A stretch of 9,564 bases of DNA from JBBDIO01 sp040880365 (GTDB lineage Bacteria > Chloroflexota > Anaerolineae > Caldilineales > Caldilineaceae), in the NCBI GenBank assembly GCA_040880365.1, contig JBBDIO010000321.1, positions 1-9,564 on the forward strand, in the 5' to 3' direction. This document shows positions 1 through 6,022 of the stretch, one piece after another. The notes under the pieces are model-generated. The model was not told where the DNA came from, ran no database searches, and saw only the letters and a program-made list of their open reading frames with translations. A program made the translations under genes and the position numbers. How positions within the stretch are numbered: the first letter of the stretch is position 1; each line of letters opens with the position of its first letter.

Positions 1-1211
1 CCGGCCCGGCGCTGGCGTTGTTGTTGAGCCTGGGCTGGCGCGCGCTGGTGCCCATGCGCGCAGTCCGACCGCTGGCCTATGGGCTGGTGGCGGTTTTCGT
101 CGCGGTGAGCCTGTGGCCGGTGCCCACGCTGCACAGCGCGTATGAGACGCCGTCCCCGGTGGATGCCGCCGCGCTGCCCGCCGCCAGTGCCACCTATCAG
201 CCCAGCGGTGTCGCGTTTGCGCCGGGCATGGAGTTGGTGGGCTTCGACTTGCCCCAGGGCCGTGTGCTGGATCCCCATGAAGCGCGCCCCCTGTGGCTCT
301 ATTGGCGCACCGCGACGCCCATCGTAGAGGACTATACGCTCTTCGTTCACATTGCCGGGGCCGATGATACAATATGGTATCAATATGACGGCGTGCCCGC
401 GCACGGAAATCACTCTACCCGCCAGTGGCAGCCGGGGCAGACATTCGCCATGCGTCTGGAACTTGCCATCGAAGATGAGGTGGCGGACGAGATTCTGGCG
501 GAGGCCATGCGCGCGGGCGATCCGGTCGCCATGCACGCCGGGGGGAACAGTCCTGTTGTCAGCGACGCCAGTATCGACGACGCCGGTATCAACAGCCTGG
601 ATGCAGACAATCTCGAAGAGCCGGGCGTCCTGGCGTCGCTGTCGGTGGGCTTCTATGTCCACGATGATCCTGCGGCGCGCGTGGCGGTGGATATGGAAAA
701 CGGCGCACTCGACCGTTTGGTGCTGGCCGATTTGCGCTTTGTGCCGGGCGAATTGATGGACGATCAGATGGTGAGCGTGCCCCAGCGACCGTTGGCTGCC
801 TGGCAAAACGGTATCGTTCTGCAAGAGGCCGAAACCGCGCTGGATGTTGAACAGGGGCGGCTGTGGCTGGATGCCGAATGGAACACAGGTAGTCTGCTGG
901 CCGAAAATCTCAGCGTCTTTATTCATATGGTGGATGATGAGGGCACATTGATTACCCAGGTCGATGGCGAACCCGCGGATGGCAGCGCGCCCACCGCGAC
1001 CTGGCTGCCGGGCCAGGATGTGGCGGATCGCTATACGCTGCAATTGCCGCCCACACTGGATCTGGTGGAAGATGGCCCGTTCTATTTGCACATTGGCTGG
1101 TATGATGTGCAGACGGGTGAACGGGTGGCGCGCGCAGGGGCAAGCGAACACGCCGATTTTGTACGCTGGCCCGTGAATGGCGAATCGCAACCCGGCAGGA
1201 ATCTACCATGA
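1..1211 (+). CDS. C-terminal part of a DUF2142-like polytopic membrane protein with two extracytoplasmic beta modules (5' end outside window)
   Basis: The frame is open from the window edge (first full codon at position 3), so the true start lies upstream; the TTG at 18 is only the first start-like codon. The first residues (GPALALLLSLGWRALVP) read like the last loop and helix of DUF2142 proteins, where a GR-x-FPA-type motif precedes such a helix; gene 6 has the same layout. One more membrane segment follows at about 75-145 (AYGLVAVFVAVSLWPV). The rest is a probably extracytoplasmic tail with two copies of a beta-rich module. Copy 1 runs about 204-740 (LWLYW, DYTLFVHI, WQPGQ) and carries an acidic insert at about 466-640. 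Copy 2 runs about 805-1165 (LSVFIHMVDDEG, WLPGQ, LQLPP, FYLHIGWYDVQTGER). The stop overlaps the next ATG as ATGA (1208-1211), suggesting coupled translation. Assignment to DUF2142 is inferred from similarity to gene 6; the catalytic part is not visible. A GT39-type enzyme is the alternative. Confidence 0.7.
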   Translation, partial: GPALALLLSLGWRALVPMRAVRPLAYGLVAVFVAVSLWPVPTLHSAYETPSPVDAAALPAASATYQPSGVAFAPGMELVGFDLPQGRVLDPHEARPLWLYWRTATPIVEDYTLFVHIAGADDTIWYQYDGVPAHGNHSTRQWQPGQTFAMRLELAIEDEVADEILAEAMRAGDPVAMHAGGNSPVVSDASIDDAGINSLDADNLEEPGVLASLSVGFYVHDDPAARVAVDMENGALDRLVLADLRFVPGELMDDQMVSVPQRPLAAWQNGIVLQEAETALDVEQGRLWLDAEWNTGSLLAENLSVFIHMVDDEGTLITQVDGEPADGSAPTATWLPGQDVADRYTLQLPPTLDLVEDGPFYLHIGWYDVQTGERVARAGASEHADFVRWPVNGESQPGRNLP

Positions 1212-1732
1212 ATCCGCCGCCTGCGAATCCGCCGCCCGTGAATCCATCACCCACGCCGAATCCGCCCACACCACCTTCCACGCCACCGCCCGCGTCGCGA
1301 CTGGCGACACAACGCTATCCTGTCCAGCAATGGTATGGGATTTCCGCGCTGCTCTGCCTGGGGCTGGGGCTGGTGTTTGGCTGGCAATTGGTCGGGCAAC
1401 TGCGCGCGGGCGCAGAGGCGGGCACGGTGCTGTTTCTGGGCATCTGTCTGGGCTGCGCCGTGTGGCAATGGCGCGCGGCGCGTACCCGTGTGATGCTGGA
1501 CCGCGACCGCATGATTGTCGCGCCGCCGTGGCGCGCTGCCCACGAAATCGAATTTCGCCAGTTGCTCACTGTGGTGCAGGAAGGGCGCGTCAACCCGACG
1601 CTGCTGGTCATGTATCATCCGCGCGGGGCCAATGGGCTGGTGGATCCGGATGCGGTGCAGAGTGTGACTCTGCCGGGTGTGCAGGATCAGACGGCGTTGC
1701 TGGACCGATTGGAAGGGCATATTCCACGATGA
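1208..1732 (+). CDS. Small two-helix membrane protein with proline-rich N-terminus and possible PH-like C-terminal domain
   Basis: The protein has 174 residues and starts at the ATG that overlaps the upstream stop. Residues 1-31 are a Pro/Asn-rich tail (NPPPA, NPPPV, NPSP units). Two hydrophobic helices follow, at about 43-62 (WYGISALLCLGLGLVFGW) and 70-87 (GTVLFLGICLGCAVW). They form a hairpin ending in arginines (WRAARTR), which predicts both ends in the cytoplasm. The remainder (RVMLDRDRMIVAPPWRAAHEIEF..., then a final helix TALLDRLEGHI) has the strand-rich pattern, with a 'W + H/E-I-x-F-x-x-L' element, seen in small bacterial PH-like (YdbS/bPH2-type) membrane proteins. That resemblance is by eye and not certain. 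The role is unknown; its place between two coupled genes suggests it belongs to the same envelope glycan pathway. The stop again overlaps the next start as ATGA (1729-1732). Confidence 0.8.
   Translation: MNPPPANPPPVNPSPTPNPPTPPSTPPPASRLATQRYPVQQWYGISALLCLGLGLVFGWQLVGQLRAGAEAGTVLFLGICLGCAVWQWRAARTRVMLDRDRMIVAPPWRAAHEIEFRQLLTVVQEGRVNPTLLVMYHPRGANGLVDPDAVQSVTLPGVQDQTALLDRLEGHIPR
1211..1262 (+). repeat. Imperfect 15-18 nt in-frame repeats encoding the NPPPx tail
   Basis: Units start at 1211 (AATCCGCCGCCTGCG), 1226 (AATCCGCCGCCCGTG) and 1241 (AATCCATCACCCACGCCG), with a partial unit at 1259. All are in frame with the coding sequence and encode NPPPA, NPPPV, NPSPTP and NPP. The tail was probably built by slippage or local duplication. 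Gain or loss of 15-nt units would change the tail by five residues without breaking the frame. Confidence 0.75.
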
Positions 1733-2667
1733 TCCCGCTGGCTCCGGCGATTGCCGTGCGCCCCCTGATCGATTCCGACGCGGGCGCGCTGGCCGAATTG
1801 CTGAATCCTCTGGTGGCGACTGTGCCCTATAGCTCGGAGATTGACGCGACGACCGTTTTGCGCGAGATTATGGCCGCGTCGCCGCCCACGATTTTCCCGG
1901 TGCGCTGGCAACAACCGGGCCAACAACTGGGCGCGTGGCGCGCCGGGCAACTGGTGGGCTTTCTGGATGCGGGTGTGGGCGTGGATCGAGATAATCTGCA
2001 CCTGCCCGACTATCAATCGCTGGGGCTGATTCGGTTTCTGGCCCTGCCCGACCGGGCCGAACTGGTGGGCGAGGTGGCCCACGCACTCTTTACCGCGGTG
2101 CTGGCATTCTGGCAAAAGACGGGCGTGGCGCATGTGCAGGCCTGTCACATCAGCACGGGCTATCCCAGCGTGCATCTGGGTGCGGGTATTCTGGCGGGCG
2201 AATGGGCCGATCAGGTGCGCGTGTTCACTGCGCAGGGCTTTCAGTTTACCGAACGCTACTATTGCCTGCACCGAACCTTGCCCGAAGCGTTTGAAGAATT
2301 TGTGCCCGGCCCCGATTTGAGCCTGGCCCACCGGGGACGCGCGGGCGAACGGCTCTATCAGCTTTATTTTCGGCGTACCGATTGGGTGGCACAGGCGCGG
2401 GTGGTGGGGCGGCGCGTGGCGCGCACGCTGGATCCCCGGCGCATCGCCTATGTGACCGAATTGCACGTGCATCCCCAGTGGCAGCAGCAGAACATTGGGC
2501 GTTGGCTGCTGCGGCGGATGATCAACGATGCCGGGCTGGAGGGGTATCATGAACTGGTGGTGCATATCAACAGCCACCAACATGCCGCGATGAATTTGTT
2601 TGTGCAACATGGCTTCGAAGAGTTGAACTATCGGGGCTATAGTCTGGACATGGCACTGCGCGAGTGA
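1729..2667 (+). CDS. Tandem GNAT-family N-acetyltransferase-like protein
   Basis: The protein has 312 residues; the ATG at 1729 overlaps the upstream stop and gives a natural N-terminus (MIPLAPAIAVRPLIDSDAGALAELL). It appears to be two GNAT folds in series. The N-terminal half (about 8-185) has a GNAT-like first strand and helix (VRPLIDSDAGALAELLN), a central GQLVGFLDAGVGV strand pair and a final QGFQFTERYYCLHR strand. It lacks an R/Q-x-x-G-x-G/A acetyl-CoA loop and is probably degenerate. The C-terminal half has VTELHVHPQWQQQNIGRWLL at about 242-261 followed by NLFVQHGFEELNYRG, the usual final GNAT elements. Its acetyl-CoA loop reads Q254-N-I-G257-R-W259, so the last small residue is replaced by Trp. 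GNATs transfer acyl groups from acyl-CoA to amines; the acceptor cannot be read here. Sugar amines are plausible, given the glycosyltransferases downstream, but this is inference. The stop codon lies at the edge of the heptamer repeat tract. Confidence 0.82.
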   Translation: MIPLAPAIAVRPLIDSDAGALAELLNPLVATVPYSSEIDATTVLREIMAASPPTIFPVRWQQPGQQLGAWRAGQLVGFLDAGVGVDRDNLHLPDYQSLGLIRFLALPDRAELVGEVAHALFTAVLAFWQKTGVAHVQACHISTGYPSVHLGAGILAGEWADQVRVFTAQGFQFTERYYCLHRTLPEAFEEFVPGPDLSLAHRGRAGERLYQLYFRRTDWVAQARVVGRRVARTLDPRRIAYVTELHVHPQWQQQNIGRWLLRRMINDAGLEGYHELVVHINSHQHAAMNLFVQHGFEELNYRGYSLDMALRE

Positions 2668-2710
2668 GGGATGAAGGATGAAGGATGAGGGATGAGGGAT
2701 GAAGGGTGAG
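2662..2710 (+). repeat. Heptanucleotide tandem repeat, consensus GGATGAR, between the GNAT and GT4 genes
   Basis: Six consecutive 7-nt units fill 2669-2710: GGATGAA, GGATGAA, GGATGAG, GGATGAG, GGATGAA, GGGTGAG. A weaker first unit (GAGTGAG, 2662-2668) contains the GNAT stop codon TGA. Every full unit holds a start-like triplet overlapping a TGA-type motif (ATGA or GTGA). The period of 7 shifts the reading frame by one per unit. ATGs in the GT4 frame (2671, 2692) meet stops within the tract (2686-2688 and 2707-2709), so none can start the GT4 gene. Short tandem heptamer tracts are known from cyanobacteria and other bacteria; I infer the same class here. Confidence 0.93.
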
Positions 2711-2721
2711 CGCGGATTTTG
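2703..2721 (+). promoter_or_regulatory. Repeat-derived ribosome binding site and TTG start of the GT4 gene
   Basis: The GT4 frame is closed by a TGA at 2707-2709, so the start must lie after it. The candidates are TTG 2719, ATT 2716 and GTG 2725. The last repeat unit supplies a purine-rich AGGGTGAG (2703-2710), 8 nt before the TTG, so TTG 2719 is preferred. The codons before TTG (GCG CGG ATT) would read A-R-I, matching the usual M-R-I-L-F-V-T opening of this enzyme type. This suggests the original ATG has been lost. Confidence 0.5.
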
Positions 2722-3876
2722 TTTGTGACGGGTGAATATCCACCGATGCAGGGGGGAGTGGGCGCGTATACGGCCGAGCTGGGCGCGGCGTTGGTGGCGC
2801 AGGGCGCGGCGGTGCGGGTGCTGACCTCGACTCAGGCGGGGGCAGATAGGCCGCCGGGCGCGGATGATACGCGGCGCGGGGTGCAGGTGCGGCCTGTGGT
2901 GGCGGGCTGGGGTCCGTCGATATGGACGTCTGTGCGGCGTCAGGCCCGCGATTTTGGCGCAGAGTGGATCCACATTCAGTATCAGACTGCGGCCTTTCAC
3001 ATGAACCCGGCCGTGAATCTGGGTCCCTGGGGGTGGCGGCGGCAGGCCCGCGTGGCCTGGACCTATCACGATCTGCTGGTGCCCTATCTCTTTCCCAAAG
3101 CAGGCGCAGCGTTGCGCCGGTGGATCACGCATCTGCCCGCGCGGCTGTGCGATTTGCCGATTGTGACCAACGAGGGCGACCGGCTGGCGCTGGCCGCGCA
3201 GGGCATCGCCGCACAAAAATCGCCTATCGGCAGCAACATCGCGGCGCGCGCGTTTGCCCCTACGGATGTTGCCGCGCTGCGCCAGGCCCGCGGCTATGCG
3301 CCCGCAGATGTGGTGGTGGGCTATTTCGGCTTTCTCAACCGCAGCAAGGGTGGGCTGACGCTGGTGCGCACGCTGGACGCATTGCGGCACGCCGGTTTGC
3401 CCGCGCATCTGCTTATGATTGGCGAACGCGTGGGCGCAAGCGATCCCACCAACTATGCCTACTTGCAGGCCGTGGAAGCCGAAATTGCCCAGCGCGATCT
3501 GACGGCGCGGGTGAGCTGGACGGGGCGGCTGGACGACGCCGACGTGAGCGCGGCGCTTGCCGTGTGTGATGTCCTGCTCATGCCCTATACCGATGGCGTG
3601 AGTCTGCGCCGGGGCACCCTGATGGCCGGATTGGCCCACGGTTGCGCGGTGGTGACCACTTTTCCCCAGTCGCTGTTGCCCGAACTGGTCGATGGCGAGC
3701 ATCTTTACTATGTGCCACCCGAAGACCCCCAGGCCGCGGCCCACGCCGTGCAGCGGCTGGTGACGGACTCCAGGCTGGCCCAGCGTGTGCGCCACGGCGC
3801 GCGCACAGCCAGCCAAGCCTTTCGCTGGGACACAATCGCCCGGCAGCATCTGGAATTCTATGCAACTCCCCAATAA
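2719..3876 (+). CDS. GT4-family (GT-B fold) glycosyltransferase
   Basis: The protein has 385 residues from TTG 2719, about the usual GT4 length. The N-terminal Rossmann half opens with FVTGEYPPMQGGVGAYTAELGAAL (glycine-rich acceptor-side loop at residues 12-15). The C-terminal half has YFGFLNRSKGGLTLVRTLDAL (from Y202), with K210 in the place of the donor-phosphate-binding lysine, then LLMIGE, SWTGRLDDADVSAALAVCDVLLMPY and DGVSLRRGTLMAGLAHGCAVVTT. The usual E-x7-E motif is replaced: D292 and T300 stand at the two Glu positions, in a DG-x-S-x-RRGT context that I recognise from a GT4 subgroup. There is no signal peptide or membrane helix, so it is cytoplasmic. It should move a sugar from a nucleotide-sugar donor to a glycan or lipid acceptor; neither is identifiable. 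The 3' end overlaps the next gene by 17 nt. Confidence 0.88.
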   Translation: MFVTGEYPPMQGGVGAYTAELGAALVAQGAAVRVLTSTQAGADRPPGADDTRRGVQVRPVVAGWGPSIWTSVRRQARDFGAEWIHIQYQTAAFHMNPAVNLGPWGWRRQARVAWTYHDLLVPYLFPKAGAALRRWITHLPARLCDLPIVTNEGDRLALAAQGIAAQKSPIGSNIAARAFAPTDVAALRQARGYAPADVVVGYFGFLNRSKGGLTLVRTLDALRHAGLPAHLLMIGERVGASDPTNYAYLQAVEAEIAQRDLTARVSWTGRLDDADVSAALAVCDVLLMPYTDGVSLRRGTLMAGLAHGCAVVTTFPQSLLPELVDGEHLYYVPPEDPQAAAHAVQRLVTDSRLAQRVRHGARTASQAFRWDTIARQHLEFYATPQ

Positions 3877-6022
3877 GACCGCCATACCGCGCCAAACCCC
3901 TAGCCCCCGCGCACCCGATAAGGCTGTAAGTACCCAATTGCGTACAGGCTTGCATACAGGGTTGCGACTGGTGCTGCTTTTTCTGGTGTTGGCCGCGTTT
4001 GCCCGGCTCACCTGGCAGGTGGGCGCCAAGAGCATCTGGTGGGATGAAAGCCTGAGCTTGCAGCGCGCCGAACAGGGCTGGCTGCCGCTGTTGCTGGGGC
4101 ATCTGATCATGGTTGATGGCATCGACAGCCAACTGACCATCGATCAACATCCTTTTTTCTATTTTCTGCTCCAGGGCATACTGGTACGCGTGGCAGGCAT
4201 CAGTGAATATGCGTTGCGCTTTGTGTCGGTCATGGCCGCGACGCTCTTTGTGCCCGCGCTGTGGACGTGGAGCCGGGCCTTGGTGCGCCGGGGGAGCGCG
4301 CCGCCCGCCACGCCGGTTTTTGTGGCGCTGCTGGCGACAATCAGCCCGTTCTATCTCTGGTTTGGGCAAGAGGCGCGCCCCTATACGCTGTGGGCGTTGC
4401 TGGCAGTACTCAGCACCTATTGGCTGCTGCGTGTGGCGTGGCCTTTGGCCCTCCCATCAACGCATGGCCCTTCGCGCGGGGCGTGGTTTGCCTATGGCGT
4501 GACGTTGGCCGCGTTGCTGGCAACCCATTACTACAGCGTCTTTCTGTTGCCCCTGCACGCGCTGGCGTGGTTTTTGCGGCTCTATACGCGGCGCCCGCGG
4601 CTGGCTGTGGGCGTGGCGGGGACGTTGTTGCTGGGCGGCGCGGCGGTCTCTGCCCTCGCCAACTATCGCATCATCATTTTGCAGGGGGGCGGCGGGAATT
4701 TTTCGGCGATCCGTCTGGATGTGTTGGTGCCGGATCTGCTCAACGCCTATAGCCTGGGCCTGAGTGTGGACATTAACCAGGGGTGGTGGCTGGATCTGAT
4801 TTACGGTGCGGTGGCTTTGGTGGGCGTGGCGTGGCTGATCTGGCGGCCGCGGCGGCTCTGGGCCGGGGGGTGGTTGCCGGTGCTGGTTGTGGGCGTGCCC
4901 GTGCTGGCCGTGCTGGTGCTCAACCTGATCATCCCCGCGTATATGACCGCGCGCCATCTGAGCCTGATCGGCGGCGGCTATCTGCTGCTGCTGGGGATGG
5001 GGCTGGCCGCATTGTGGGAGATACGCCGGGGCTATGTCTATCTGTGGGGGGCGGCGCCGCTGACTTTGCTGCTGGTGGCGGGCGCAGGCTATAGCACGCT
5101 GAATTTCTATACGGATGAGATCTATCGCCACAACGATTTTGAAGCGGTGGGGCGTTATCTGGCGAGCAATATGGCCGATGGCGATCTGATTCTGCTCAAT
5201 CCGCCCTTTTCGTGGCGCATTTTTGAATACTATCTGCCCCTGGATGTGCTGGATCGGGCCGCGGCGCAGGGGGCGCAGGTGCAGCGGCTGGGCGTGCCCC
5301 GTTTTGTAGATAGCTGGGCGACGCGTGAAGCTGAGCTGGCCGCGGTCACCGCGGCCTACCGGCGCATCTGGGTAGTGAAATTGGGCACGCATCCCTTTCT
5401 GGATCTGGAAGGGCGCACTGAAGCCTGGCTGGATGCAAACCTGTTTCGGCTCAATACCCGCCAGTTTTTCAGCCATTCGGAACTCAGCGTGACAAACTAT
5501 GTGCCCCAAGTGCCGGTGACGTGGGATGCGCCACCCATGCCCCAGCCCCACAGCGTTACCTTTGGCGATCAGATCCGGCTGGCGGGCTATGGGGTGGGCA
5601 CAGATTTATCTGACACGGGGCTGTATGACCACCTGGGCCTGCCGGTGACGCTCTATTGGCAGACGCTGGCCGAAACCGACCGCCGCTATAAGTATCGGTT
5701 GCGGTTGGTGGCGGTGGCCGATGAGGATTCTGATCCCGACGCTGATCCCCAGATTACACAAGAGGCGGCCCTGACCGAGCGCGAACCTTATGACGGGGCG
5801 ATCCCTACCATTTATTGGGCACCCGGACAGACCATTGTGGAGTATACGGAATTGGCCGCGCACGCCAATCACTGGCAAGACCTGCGCCAGAATCCCCAGT
5901 CTTATCGGCTGGCGCTGGAGGTCTACGATGCCGAAACGCTGGAAAAGCTGCCTGTGAGCGCCATGACCGGCGCGGCCCACAGCACAGGTGAAACGGTATT
6001 CCTGCCCTATGCCACCGACTGA
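3860..6022 (+). CDS. GT39-like GT-C membrane glycosyltransferase with C-terminal beta module
   Basis: The protein has 720 residues from ATG 3860, which overlaps the GT4 gene by 17 nt. The frame is open upstream to 3785, but that part lies inside GT4 coding sequence. Residues 1-30 are a basic, Pro-rich cytoplasmic lead, followed by about ten membrane helices to around 415. PMT/ArnT-type GT-C signatures are present: WWDESLSL with D62-E63 in the first outer loop, DQHPFFYFLLQ (from D95) and GQEARPYTLW (from G169). The family moves sugars from polyprenyl-phosphate donors to acceptors on the outer membrane face. The acidic pair after the first helix is the expected catalytic site. Residues about 420-555 form an outer loop domain (HNDFEAVGRYLASNMADGDLILL...). 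Residues about 560-715 form one copy of the module shared with genes 1 and 6 (QIRLAGYGV, GLPVTLYWQ, YWAPGQT, YRLALEVYD). Substrates are unknown. The 3' end overlaps gene 6 by 14 nt. Confidence 0.88.
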   Translation: MQLPNKTAIPRQTPSPRAPDKAVSTQLRTGLHTGLRLVLLFLVLAAFARLTWQVGAKSIWWDESLSLQRAEQGWLPLLLGHLIMVDGIDSQLTIDQHPFFYFLLQGILVRVAGISEYALRFVSVMAATLFVPALWTWSRALVRRGSAPPATPVFVALLATISPFYLWFGQEARPYTLWALLAVLSTYWLLRVAWPLALPSTHGPSRGAWFAYGVTLAALLATHYYSVFLLPLHALAWFLRLYTRRPRLAVGVAGTLLLGGAAVSALANYRIIILQGGGGNFSAIRLDVLVPDLLNAYSLGLSVDINQGWWLDLIYGAVALVGVAWLIWRPRRLWAGGWLPVLVVGVPVLAVLVLNLIIPAYMTARHLSLIGGGYLLLLGMGLAALWEIRRGYVYLWGAAPLTLLLVAGAGYSTLNFYTDEIYRHNDFEAVGRYLASNMADGDLILLNPPFSWRIFEYYLPLDVLDRAAAQGAQVQRLGVPRFVDSWATREAELAAVTAAYRRIWVVKLGTHPFLDLEGRTEAWLDANLFRLNTRQFFSHSELSVTNYVPQVPVTWDAPPMPQPHSVTFGDQIRLAGYGVGTDLSDTGLYDHLGLPVTLYWQTLAETDRRYKYRLRLVAVADEDSDPDADPQITQEAALTEREPYDGAIPTIYWAPGQTIVEYTELAAHANHWQDLRQNPQSYRLALEVYDAETLEKLPVSAMTGAAHSTGETVFLPYATD

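Noticed and set aside
1177..1728. Upstream extension of the GNAT frame to 1177 (496 codons in total)
   Set aside because: This part lies inside the PH-like gene in another frame, has no protein-like pattern, and the ATG at 1729 gives a natural GNAT N-terminus with an ATGA overlap.
2662..2710. The heptamer tract as an ON/OFF phase-variation switch inside a coding frame
   Set aside because: Starts in the repeat that are in the GT4 frame terminate within the tract, and the last unit itself provides a TGA in that frame, so changing the unit number cannot fuse the repeat to the GT4 frame as it stands.
1687..4140. An 817-codon open frame on the - strand, across GNAT, the heptamer tract, GT4 and the start of the GT39-like gene
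   Set aside because: It lies opposite well-recognised genes, has low-complexity His/Pro/Arg/Gln-rich composition and no domain pattern, and crosses the heptamer tract. Long antisense frames are common in GC-rich DNA.
4457..5551. A 364-codon - strand frame opposite the GT39-like gene
   Set aside because: Its composition is Arg/Gln/His-rich shadow type, with no recognisable motif, opposite a gene with clear GT-C signatures.
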